Shown: in pieces, positions 1 to 10,760 of the stretch | How positions within the stretch are numbered: position 1 is the stretch's first letter | Layout of the letters: the number at the start of each line of letters is the position of its first letter | Source: Symbiodinium natans | Taxonomy: Eukaryota > Sar > Dinophyceae > Suessiales > Symbiodiniaceae | Assembly (NCBI GenBank): GCA_905221605.1 | Contig: CAJNDS010000067.1 | Span: 176,592 to 240,591, forward strand | DNA: 64,000 nucleotides | Reading direction: 5' to 3' | The notes under the pieces: generated by a model | Told to the model about the DNA's origin: nothing | The model's database searches: none | The model's input: only the letters and a program-made list of their open reading frames with translations | Translations under genes and position numbers: made by a program

Positions 1-499
1 GGCCCTGGTCCTCTACGCAGAAGTTCACGGGCACTTCAACATAGCCAGGGGGCTCGCAGGTTCTTCCTAAACCTCAAGCCCTCACGATTGAACCTGAAGG
101 TCTTGAAGGCAATAACGCTTGTAGGGTTTACGGTTCAATGTTTGCCAAACGGGTACATGCACTTCTGTGCTTCCAATGAAAGCACCTGCTCGCAGCCCTG
201 CGACGAAGTTTTTGCCGAAACCTTGAGGAAGCCCTGAAGCCACAAAAACCCAAGAAAGCCACAGCGAAACCCTCCCCCCCCACCCCCCAGATCGCAGAAA
301 CCACGTGTCTATCAGTGCAAGAAACGGCCTGTAAGAGCTTACGGCTGGTTTCGTGAGTGGCTCGCGAGCGGTTGGGATTTCTTGGTCAACGGTAAGCGCA
401 CGCAAGTGGTAAGGCGAAAAAGGGAACTCCTTGACAAACATGGCTACCTCCAAACCGCCTTTTCTTAAGCCTTCGAGTCCTTAGACCAGAAGCCGCTGC

Positions 500-552
500 C
501 TCGGGGCTCTTGCTCAGCTTCCAGGCCAGGGCGTGCTCCCGTGCACCCGAGC
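500..552 (-). CDS. purD: phosphoribosylamine--glycine ligase (GAR synthetase), N-terminal exon
   Basis: This exon reads SGAREHALAWKLSKSPE. That is the N-terminal signature of PurD/GARS (family form: V-G-S-G-G-R-E-H-A-L-A-W-K-L-x-x-S-P). PurD joins phosphoribosylamine and glycine using ATP, the second step of de novo purine synthesis, probably in the cytosol. The exon is preceded by a pyrimidine-rich tract and a CAG acceptor at 553-555 and followed by a GC-type donor (GAG|GCAGCG). The first complete codon follows two bases of a split Gly codon, as the family's G-S-G needs. A short preceding exon containing AKVM may lie near 617-640 but is one residue short of the family pattern. Further exons (candidate PPGYVEVPVNFC near 5-50) run off the left edge. 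The rest of the enzyme is not visible, so a GARS-AIRS or other fusion cannot be excluded. Confidence 0.62.
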
Positions 553-679
553 CTGCGAAAGGAAGAAGGCGGGAGTGAGAAGGTTTGCGCTTCACCAAGC
601 CGCAATCCACGAAGTTTCAGTTCCCCCGACATGACTTTTGCATCGGGAAGCCCGGACCATCGGACCATCCTGAACCCCA

Positions 680-2100
680 GGTTCGTTGGGACTCTCGTTG
701 GGACTCTTCGGATTCAGCCTAGCACCAGCACCGGCCGGCGCGCGCGAAGGAAGGACAAGGCCTCGAGGAAAGAAAAGTGCCAACATGTGCCAGCTGATTA
801 AAGTTTCTCCCGGGCCTCCCTTCTCAGTCAAACCGACTAACAGAACCCACCTCATCAGTCATGCTTACCCTGCCCTCCAAACCCCCCGCTGCTAAACCCG
901 AGTACCGGGTCGCCCGCCGAGTTGATTCCGTAGCATCGCTGGCCTGACTTCTGCAAGTTCTGCAGTTGAGAAAAAAAGTGGGTTTTGGCTTCCAAGTGTC
1001 AGGACCAAAGCAGGGGACTAGGCCTTGCCTCAGATGTGGAATATTAGGTTCAAGCCCACCTGAACCCTGAACCCAAAGGTGTGCTGAAAGCTACTGCGAA
1101 CGGCAGAAGTCTAGCGAGCTGGTGCGATCTGTTATCCCTGTGAAACCTGGGTACTCCCTGCATCCCGTAGAACGCTGATCGTTCTTCCGGATGCTGTGCC
1201 GAATGATCTCTGTAGCACTGTAAAAAAAAACCATCTTTCTCTGACAAGGCTACTATGTCAGAGGCATCTCTCTGACATGAGAGCTTAGCCCGCGGCTGCT
1301 TCCCTCCATCCATAGGGCGAAGGCGCGGCAGCAAACCCGGGCTCCTCTACACAAAAGGAAGTTGCCCCTTCAGGGCTTGTGAGGGGTTTGGGGGGACATT
1401 TGGGGGTTTGAGGGGGGGGTGGGGAGTTTGGGCGATGATTCGTTTGGGGCTTTCGGGGTTTTTGGAGTGCTCCTAGAGCCCTAGATTACATGTTTGCATG
1501 GACCTGCAAGTGGCTCGCGCAAGAAAGTGCTGATTCCTGTGTTGAGGCCTACGGAGCAATCCGAAACTCCAGTGCCCTCACATCCCGAAACCGGCATCTC
1601 CACCTTGGGTGGGAAATGAAGATGCCGATTCTGAGGTTCAGATGATCAAATGACATTCAAATGACTCCAAATGTTGCCTCCGGGTGTGGGATAGTCGCCG
1701 GTGAAGTACCTCAAGTGAAGAAGCGGCGCAGCCGGATGTGGTGTCACCCACTCTCTCTCACGCACACACTGAGCGTCTCGGAATGACAAGTCAAAAGCCC
1801 CACGTGGCACCAAAACAGCTGCTGCAGCTTCTATGCCGAAACTTGCTCACTGGGATGTTGGGAGACTGCGCGCTGGGGCAGCTCATGCCCAAAAAGGGTG
1901 AAAGAATTGTTCATCAAACCGAGGATCCCCTCAGCGAACGACGGTGCCCTTTTAACAAAGATCTGGCATCCCTACCCGGGTTACCCCATCAGCGAATCGG
2001 CCCTATCTGTCGGGGCTGAGCTCAACTTCCGATGTTAAGGTAAGGCCAATGCTAGGCCCAAATAAGCCAAATCTTCTTCAGGCTGGGCCTAGCTCAAGCC
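680..2100. other. spacer between purF and purD
   Basis: No protein motif is recognised on either strand. The stretch holds a G-rich run at 1380-1440 and short frames without coding character. The promoter or 5' leader of purD should lie in the left part, but no consensus element can be named in a dinoflagellate. Confidence 0.4.
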
Positions 2101-2102
2101 GC

Positions 2103-5100
2103 TTAGCGGGAGCCCCGCATACTTGAAGCGTTGGTGTATGAAAAAGGCATCACGCTCCCACCGCTCTGAAACGCAACGCCGAGCTTCCAGTCGCCGCTGT
2201 GGTGTGGCAGCGCACGGTGGAGGTCCTGAGCAAAGCCGGCAAAGCTTTTGGGGATCTTAGGGATCTTCAGTTCGATCTGCCTGGGCGCCCTGCTTTCGTT
2301 CACAAGTTGTACTGTTTTTTGAAGGTTTCGAGAGGCCTTGGGCCTGGAGGTGTTCGCATTGTGGGCCGATGGCGAAGCCAAGACGCCAAGAGCTCTTTCT
2401 GGCCCAACCCGAACCCGCTCCTCCACGCTCTGGTACAGGATGTGGACCTTGGCCTTGCAGTCCTCGGGTCGCACCTCGGACGGACCCGCGAATGCCCCTT
2501 TTTGATCTTTTTGTTTTTGACTTGTCACAGGCATGGGTCTCTTCTCCAGCGTGTGGCCTGTGGCTCGTTGGGTGCCTGGCGTCCTGGGCGATGCGCAGCG
2601 AGATCTCCTCTGGAGTAAAGGACTCGTAGATCTTCTGCACCTGAGGGGACTGAGCAACTTGCGCAGAAGTCTCGACCGAGGGCAAGTCTCTGTGAAGTCT
2701 CTGTCAGTAGTCCAGACCCAACTTGACGCAATCTGAGGCATCCTGAGGCAATCTGAGGCTATCTGAGGCATCCTGAGGCAATCGCGTGGTTCACCGTCGT
2801 GCCAGAGCTCAGCGGGGCCTCCGCCAACCCAAGGTGTAAGCGGTTGATGAAGCACTGCGTTCAGGTTTAGGGGGGGTGAAACTGCAACATATTTTGAAAC
2901 TGGATTTGTGCACCTGCCAGGAATCTGTTCCACTACCAGCCGGCATGCAGTGCTAAACCAGGATGCGAAGGGCTCTCATGTTGCAACTAGCGGGAGGTAA
3001 GACGTAAGAAAATTTCGTGCCGACATGGCCACCATCAAACGCAGATCTCAGAGTCACCTACCTGGTTGGACTACACGACAGCAACACACCAGGAAGCCTT
3101 AAGCTCTTCGCGGCACAAGCGGTAGACTTCGTTGACAATGTGCTCCTTGCCCCTGGCGCCACGCTGCGTGAAGCCAAGGTCACATGAAGGGCACCACGCT
3201 GTCAGCTACAGATATCCTTCCGCCCTGCCCCGCGCCTCTCTTTCAGCAGGCCAATGGCCTGAAGGTATGCATGTCATGTTGATTGATGGAAACTTGGCTG
3301 TCAGCCGATGTTCACCGGGATCAGCAAACCTTTTGGCTTCGAGCAGGAGACGGCATGATGTTCTTAAAAGCGACCCTGGCTTAAAATGGGTGGGGGAGAG
3401 GGCGGGTGCATCCTATTTGCAAAACAATGCTCCTATGAGCAAGTCCTCCCGACAGCGTGATGTTCTTAAAAGAAAACTTGCCTGACTTAACAGTGGGGGG
3501 TGGCAGCCCGCCCCAGCATTTGCTTTCGACGGCATGATGCGCTGCCAAGCGCACTGCCCTTCTTCCTTCCCTTCCCTCCCCTTCCTTCCTTCCCACCTCT
3601 GGGATGGTCCTATCTTGATGCTGAAATAGCATTCTTGATCCTGAAGATGCTTTGTTGATGCTGAAAACATTGTGTTGCGGCCTATAACGCAAGAGGGCAG
3701 GGGGTCAGGATGCTCCACACCAGGCAGCAGACAGTCTGGCCCAAACGGAATAGTGTACTTGTTCCCCCGGAATCCCAAATCACCTTCACCCGAGCAGTAA
3801 GCCCGCTGAATGGGCAACATCGGGCAACGGGGCCGAGGGCAGGGCGGCTTTGAAGGCCGCGAGGTCTCCCAGCTTGGCCATGTCCTGAAAGGGTGGAGAG
3901 GCAGGGAGGGGGAGGGGGGCAGGCGACTCTGGCGACAGAGTCCGGCGGGGTGGGTGGGGGGGGGGGGGGGGGGGGCGAATCTCAAAAAGAACCTCCGAAG
4001 CCTCAGCATCTTCGAGGCACTTTCTGCCAACTCAAGGGCTTCTGGGCACTTCAGAGCAGTTCAGGTGGTTGTGTACGCTGGCAGAGTTGCGTGCCTTAGG
4101 GAAAAAACGTTGACAGATAAATTGCTACGTATATTCCCATACTCTGTAGACTGCTGGCCGAACACCCTTTCAAAGGCTGACGTTGCACGGCACCAAGGCG
4201 GCTGGAAGCCAAGTCTCTAATCGATTTTTACAGCAACTTCTCCGGTCCAGCAGACCCCGGAGATCCGACAGCTGGAGCCCGGCGAAACAGGGCCCCGACA
4301 ATGCCGTACACGTCCGGGTATCGGATTTGTGGGCAGCTGGACCTCAGCTCAAGCGATGCGCGCTCTCTCAGAGACCTCTTTCCCTCAGTTTTGTCAGCTT
4401 CCTCTTCTACATCGCGCTCTCGAATTTTCGAATCCTGCAGGATGCTCTCTTGGTGCCTGGCACTACGATGATTTGCGTGGGCCCCATCTTGTCCAACGTC
4501 CTGTGCATGGGCTCGCAGGCTCACGGGCTCACAGATTCAAGGGCTCAGGGAGCTTCGGGTCGCTTCGGGGAGTTGCGGGGGAGTGTCACACTCTGGTTTC
4601 AGTTTGCAGAAATCACCCTAATCCCAAGACCAATCCCAGTCCTCAAGATGGCATTCTTCAAGGTGTTGCCGCGGACGATGGAGTCGTCCAAGGCAACCAC
4701 GGCATCCTCAGATGGTTCGGATTGAGAGTTTACCTTAGAAATGTTGACAGCCTCTTGTGTTTAAAAGCGGTTGTTGTGATCGTTGTGATCCCCATGATGC
4801 TGGCCTGCCCCCGCCGCACCGTTCCGTAGTGGATGTCGTAGGCATGCATCGTCAGGTGCTCGCGGGAGGAGTCCTCCGAATCTACAGTCGACCCGTTCTC
4901 CATTTGACAGAATAATGCCGCGAACTCGGGCAGCCTCGGGCACAGCTCAAGGCTGAGGGAGTAGGGTGAGCACAGTAGGCTTCTCGGAGTTGTGTTGTTC
5001 TGAGGCGTTCTGGGGCACGCAACGCGTCCTCCTGGATGAAGGTCCTGATCTTCGCATCCTTGTGAACCACTTTCTCAGTGCGCACCTTCTGCCACAGGGA

Positions 5101-6249
5101 ATGTCTTTCGAGTGAGGCCGCTCAAGGCTGGAGGTGTCTGAATGGTGCGAAATGGTGCACATCCTTTGCGCAGAAAGCTCCAGGACTCTTGGCGCCTTGG
5201 CGCTGAGCAGCTCGTGGAGCTTCGCCTCGTCGATTTTCACCGCGCTGCCGTTTTGGCCCATCGCCTGCGCTTCGTGAGCCCTGAGGGTTTTTACAGGGTT
5301 CGCTGTGATTGGCGCGTTCACAAGGCTTACAGCGTCTAACAGCGGGGCTTACAGCTTAGATTGTTACTGAAACTCGTTTGAAAGGTAGTTTGACTCATGG
5401 TCGCACTGCGGAATCCACGAGCTCAGGAACTCATCAGGCGCCGGTATTGATGTACGCTGCACATGGAGTCGGTAACAGCCCAACCCCTTGATCCCCCTTC
5501 AGCCCCCAAAACCTTGAACCACTAAAAGCCCCTGGCCCGAATGACTCAAACCCTCCAAAAACTCGAAACGGCCTTGACCAGTTCAGCCTTCTGGCGGTCC
5601 AAGTGATCCTGGGCCTGGAGGCAGCGTTGGACTCACAAGTTCAAGCGACAGCGCTTCGCTGCATCCTCTGAACTCGAATCTGCGCTCTCTTGCTCGTCTT
5701 TTGGTTGGAGGAGTTTAGGGCACCTACAGGGCCCAACCTGAGAGAAGTCGCTACTTCGAGCCTCACGGTTTCGGCTAGTTGCTGGCAGTAGCGCCCCTCT
5801 CAGACCCCCAAAAAAAACAAGAATTCGGCCACCTTACCCCCCCCCCGCCCGCCCACTCTTCGGCTCTTCAAGGCCTGCTTTGCCAAGCCCAGGAAGGCGA
5901 GCTCCGAGGTGTTGGGGATGAAGCTGAGCACCGTGTTCCTGGGCTTAAACCCCCCCCCGCTAAGGCGCAAAGACCGAAACACCTTTAAGGCGGCCCAGAT
6001 GCGCCAGGGAGAGGCCGTTCACGTCCAACCTGATGCTTTGCTCCGAAGAGCCGGGGGCGGCTTTTATTTTCAGACTTCTTGAAGATGTTGGACGTAGTTT
6101 TGGGACGTAGTTTTGGGACGTTTCTTAGAATGTGGGGTTGGCTAAGTGCACTGTGACAAGTGACTGGGTGGGCAAACTGATGTGCATGAATTAAGCCGCT
6201 CAGTGTCGGGCAAATTCAGCAGCGGAGGCAGCAAGAGTCGGCCCAGTTC
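2103..6249 (-). CDS. purF: amidophosphoribosyltransferase (glutamine PRPP amidotransferase), split gene, C-terminal two thirds
   Basis: This enzyme makes 5-phosphoribosylamine from PRPP and glutamine, the first committed step of purine synthesis. At least twelve exons can be followed: about 6210-6249 (ELGRLLLPPLL), 5875-5943 (NTVLSFIPNTSELAFLG), 5573-5614, about 5190-5275 (KIDEAKLHELLSAKAPR), 5029-5088 (KVVHKDAKIRTFIQE), 4805-4873 (SREHLTMHAYDIHYGTVR), 4642-4706 (VVALDDSIVRGNTLKNAIL, the PRPP-binding loop), 4462-4500 (RTLDKMGPTQIIVV), 4300-4342 (SSCPQIRYPDVYGI), about 3841-3884 (DMAKLGDLAAFKAAL), 3098-3145 (EHIVNEVYRLCREELK), about 2584-2690 (KIYESFTPEEISLRIAQ), 2421-2474 (DCKAKVHILYQSVE) and 2103-2225 (DLHRALPHHSGDW, stop at 2103). 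Motif order matches the long PurF form I recall from Bacteroidota rather than the E. coli type. The N-terminal glutaminase domain with its catalytic Cys was not found; it may lie beyond the repeats after 6.3 kb or be absent. PurD follows on the same strand. Confidence 0.88.
2731..2783. repeat. short tandem repeat in a purF intron
   Basis: About five copies of a 10-11 base unit of the form ATCTGAGGCA/ATCCTGAGGCA. It lies between the purF exons at about 2.69 and 3.10 kb, hence in an intron. Confidence 0.8.
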
Positions 6250-6562
6250 CTTCCAGTCGTGGCCAGTAGAGGACTTATCTCAACGCCCACTCAGGGACGA
6301 AAGCACATGCAGGGTGTCCAGGGGTGTGTCGGGAAGTAGATCCCGGTTGAAAGGTGGGGCGTCTCTGGGTTTTTCGAGTCTGCCTCCTTGTGGCCGAGTC
6401 CACATGCAGTCCAAAGAATCCCAGAGCATGCCAGGAGTGCCCAAAATCCCTCCCCCCCAGAGCCCCACACTCACAGCAGACCCTTGCGGTGGTTGTGAAT
6501 TGCTTGGTAGGCACGTGTTGTCTGTGTATCCTTGGAACTGGTCTCCGGAAAGAGAGATGCCC

Positions 6563-6710
6563 CTAAACCCTAAAACCCTAAGCCTGCAACCCAAACCCTA
6601 TACCCTAAACCCCTATCCTAAACTCTGAACCCATAACCCTACCACGAAGCCCTAGCCAAACCCTATACCCCAAGCCCGAAAGCCTACACCCAAAACCCTA
6701 AAACAAGCAA
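6563..6710. repeat. degenerate CCCTAAA tract
   Basis: Loose copies of CCCTAAA with many substitutions and length changes. They form the left edge of the 6.5-12.7 kb repeat region. Confidence 0.8.
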
Positions 6711-6839
6711 GAGCAAAACAATAAAATAGAATTATACTACGAAAATGAACAAACCACGTAGAAGCAGCTTCCAAGATTAAGTATATGCATATATCTATAT
6801 ACATATCCGCCGACCCCAGCGGTAGCAGGGCGGCGTCAG

Positions 6840-9800
6840 TGAAGACCCCCCACCGCCCTCACCGCCCTCACCCGCTCTCACAGCATGCTGCTCATGACAC
6901 CTTGAATTGGAGTGTTTTTGCATTGTTTGGCTTCAGTGCATGCCCAAACCCCGCCACCCATCGCCGTCACCCATGACGCCTTGAATTGGACCTTTGACCC
7001 CCCCCCACCCCATCCATTCAGGTGGTTTAAAGGGTCCAGTGCATGCCCGACCACCCCACGCCCCCCCACACCCCCCCACCCCCCCCCCCACCCCCCCCCC
7101 ACACCCCCCCCACACCCCCCACCCCCCCACCCCCCACGCACCGCCCCCCACCCCCCACCCCCCCACCCCCCACGCACCGCCCCCCACTGAACCCATGGCT
7201 CCTGGCCCCATTGGCTCATGGTCCACGGCCCATGGATGTGGCTTCTCAGCTGACTTTAAAGGCTCCGCCCGCTCCGCTTGCTCCGCTTGCTCCGCCCTCC
7301 GCCCTTCCAGCTCCGCCTACTCCCCTCTGGCCCATGCTCCCACTCTCCATCCCCTTGACCTACCCCTCATGGACCCCCCCACGCCCCCCCACACCCCCCC
7401 TACCCCTTACCCCTCACGCACCCATGCCCCTCATGGACCCATGGCTCCTGGCCCCATGGCTCCCCATTCATTATGGTCCACGGCCCAAGCAGGTGGCTTC
7501 TCCGCCCCTACCCCCACCACCTCTACCCTTCCCGCTCCGCATACTCCCTCCCTTGCCCAAGCCCCCCACGCACCCCGCCATGCTTCTCATGGACCCATGG
7601 CTCCTGGTCCCATTCTTCATCCCTCGACCTGCATGGGCTAATGCACCCTGCCCCGCCGCCCACGCTTGTCATGCTCCACCCCCACCCCCAACCCCCACCC
7701 CCACCCCCACCGCCCCCACCCCCACCCCCCACGCACCCACTGGACCCATGGCTCCTGGCCCCATTGGCTCATGGTCCGCGGCCCATGGATGTGGCTTCTC
7801 AGCCACCACCCACGCACCACCGTTCCCCGCCCATCCGCCCTTCCCGCTCTCCCCTTGCCCAAGCCCCCCACGCACCCCGCCATGCTTCTCATGGACCCAT
7901 GGTGTTGGTCCCATTCTTTATCCCTCGACCTGCATGGCTGCCAATGCTGGTCCTAGCATACTCCCCCCTTGCCCAAGCCCCCCACGCACCCCGCCATGCT
8001 TCTCATGGACCCATGGCTCCTGGTCCCATTCTTCATCCCTCGACCTGCATGGCTGCCAATGCTGGTCAAAAAAATGGCCCCTGCTCCACCCCCACCCCCA
8101 ACCCCCACCCCACCCCGCACGCACCCTGCCACCCCCAACCCCCAACCCCCCCCCCACCCCCCCACGCACCCCGCCCCCCACTGGACCCATGGCTCCTGGC
8201 CCCATTGGCTCATGGTCCACGGCCCATGGATGAGAAGCCGACTTTAAAGGCCCCAGTGCATGTCCGGGCCCTCCGCCCGCTCCGCCCGCTCCGCCCTCCG
8301 CCCTTCCAGCTCATGCACCCATGGCTCCTGGCCCCATGGCTCCCCTCCGCCCCTACCCCGACCACCCACGCACCCGCTCCCCGCCCATCCGCCCTTCCCG
8401 CTCCGCATACATTCCCCTTGCCCAAGCCCCCCACGCACCCCGCCATGCTTTTCTTGGACCCATGGCTCCTGGTCGCATTCTTCATCCCTTGAGCTGCTCC
8501 ACCCCCACCCGCAACCCCCACCCATACCGTACGCACCCAACCCCCACCCCCACCCACCCACACTTCCAACCCCCACCCCCACCCCCCATGCACCCCGCCC
8601 CCCACTGAACCCATGGCTCCTGGCCCCATTGGCTCATGGTCCACGGCCCATGGATGTGGCTTCTCGCTCCGCCCGCTCCGCTTGCTCCGCTTGCTCCGCC
8701 CTCCGCCCTTCCAGCTCCGCCTACTCCCCTCTGGCCCATGCTCCCACTCTCCATCCCCTTGACCTACCCCTCATGGACCCCCCCACGCCCCCCCACACCC
8801 CCCCTCCCCCTTGCCCCTCACGCACCCATGCCCCTCATGGACCCATGGCTCCTGGCCCCATGGCTCCCCATTCAATATCGTCCACGGCCCAAGCAGGTGG
8901 CTTCTCCACCCCTACCCCCACCACCTCTATCCTTCCCGCTCCGCATACTCCCTCCCTTGCCCAAGCCCCCCACGCACCCCGCCATGCTTCTCATGGACCC
9001 ATGGCTCCTGATCCCATTCTTCATCCCTCGACCTGCATGGCTGCCAATGCTGGTCCGAAAAATGGCCCCTCACCCCCAACCCCCCCCACCCCGCACGCAC
9101 CCTGCCCCGCCGCCCATGCTTGTCATGGACCCATGGCTCCTGGCCCAATGGCCCCCACCCCCAACCCCCACCCCCACCCCCACCACCCCCACCCCCACCC
9201 CCCACGCACCCCGCCCCCCACTGGACCCATGGCTCCTGGCCCCATTGGCTCGGCCCATGGATGTGGCTTCTCAGCTGACTTAAAAGCCAGCTCCGCCTAC
9301 TCCCCCCTTGGCCCATGCTCCCACTCTCCATCGCCTCGACCTCCCCCGCTTGGCCCGCTTGCTCTACCCCCACCACCCCAAGCCCCCCACGCACCCCGCA
9401 TGCTTCGCATGTACCCATGGCTCCCTGGTCCCCTTCTTCATCCCTCGACCGGCATTGTCTGCTGGTCCTGGCATACTCCCCCCCTTGCCCAAGCCCCCCA
9501 CGCACCCCGCCATGCTTCTCATGGACCCATGGCGCCTGGTCCCATTCTTCATCCCTCGACCTGCATGGCTGCCAATGCTGGTCCGAAAAATGGCCCCTGC
9601 TCCACCCCCCACCCCCAACCTCCACCCCCACCCCGCACGCACCCTGCCACACTTCCAACCCCCACCCCCACCGCCACGCACCCCGCCCCCCACCGGACCC
9701 ATGGCTCCTGGCCCCATTGGCTCATGGTCCACGGCCCATGGATGTGGCTTCTCAGCTGACTTTAAGGGCCCCAGTGCATGCCCGGGCCCTCCGCCCGCTC

Positions 9801-9960
9801 CGCCCGCTCCGCCCTCCGCCCTTCCAGCTCCGCCTACTCCACTCTGGCTCATGCTCCCACTCTCCATCCCCTTGACCTACCCCTCATGGACCCAGCTCCC
9901 TACCCCTTACCCCTCACGCACCCTCCCCATGATCCACACATTTGGCCTCGGGAAGGGGGT
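6840..9960. repeat. C-rich minisatellite block with higher-order duplication
   Basis: The plus strand is extremely C-rich. It is built from recurring modules: an ATGGACCCATGGCTCCTGG core, a CCATTGGCTCATGGTCCACG module, a CCCCACGCACCCCGCCATGC module, a TCATCCCTCGACCTGCATGG module, and spacers of CCCCCAC or CTCCGCC. The segments 7190-7638 and 8607-9040 are nearly identical over roughly 430 bases apart from a short deletion, so the block grew by duplication of multi-module units. The long open frames on both strands (up to 499 codons at 8260-9759) are Pro/His/Ala/Ser- or Gly/Trp-rich in all frames and follow from base composition, not from coding. Confidence 0.9.
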
Positions 9961-9974
9961 TTTGGGAGGGGGGG

Positions 9975-10760
9975 GGACTCCAGACTCCAGATTTCCAGAA
10001 AAAATCTGGAGTACCCAGCCCCGGACTCCAGACTCCAGATTTCTAGAAAAAATCTGGAGTACCCCCAGACTCCAGACTCCAGATTTCCGCACCCCCACTG
10101 GAGTACCTCCAGACTCCAGACTCCAGATTTCAAAAAAAAATCTGGAGTACCGGGACTCTGGACTCCAGATTCTGGAGTCTGTAATCTGGAGTGTGGGGGC
10201 GCGAGTACTCCAGATTTTTTCTGGAAATCTGGAGTCTGGAGTCTGGGGTCCCGGTACTCCAGATTTTTTCTGGAAATCTGGAGTCTGGAGTCCGGGGCCC
10301 GGGTACTCCAGATTTTTTCTGGAATCTGGAGTCCGGGGCCCGGTACTCCAGATTTTTTCTGGAAATCTGGAGTCTGGAGTCCGGGGCCCGGGTACTCCAG
10401 ATTTTTTCTGGAAATCTGGAGTCTGGAGTCCGGGGCCCGGGTACTCCAGATTTTTTCTGGAAATCTGGAGTCTGGAGTCCGGGGCCCGGGTACTCCAGAT
10501 TTTTTCTGGAAATCTGGAGTCTGGAGTCCGGGGCCCGGGTACTCCAGATTTTTTCTGGAAATCTGGAGTCTGGAGTCCGGGGCCCGGGTACTCCAGATTT
10601 TTTCTGGAAATCTGGAGTCTGGAGTCCGGGGCCCGGGTACTCCAGATTTTTCTGGAAATCTGGAGTCTGGAGTCCGGGGCCCGGGTACTCCAGATTTTTT
10701 CTGGAAATCTGGAGTCTGGAGTCCGGGGCCCGGGTACTCCAGATTTGTTCTGGAAATCTA
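9975..10760. repeat. 49-bp palindromic satellite arranged head-to-head
   Basis: From about 10200 to 10756 a 49-base unit repeats about eleven times. Each unit carries an imperfect palindrome (CTCCAGATTTTTTCTGG followed by AAATCTGGAG) plus a GGAGTCCGGGGCCCGGG spacer. From 9975 to about 10160 related units run in the opposite orientation (CAGACTCCAGATTTCCAG), so the array is a large inverted repeat centred near 10170-10195. Units are nearly identical, with one-base losses near 10322 and 10650, suggesting recent amplification. Confidence 0.93.

Noticed and set aside
1738..2019. 93-codon plus-strand frame between purD and purF
   Set aside because: No motif, no splice context, opposite to all supported genes.
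2199..2618. 139-codon plus-strand frame
   Set aside because: Antisense of purF exons whose protein motifs are recognised on minus.
8260..9759. 499-codon open frame and several others of 200-400 codons in the C-rich block
   Set aside because: All frames on both strands stay open because the text lacks stop-codon words; products are Pro/His or Gly/Trp low complexity and change with module order.
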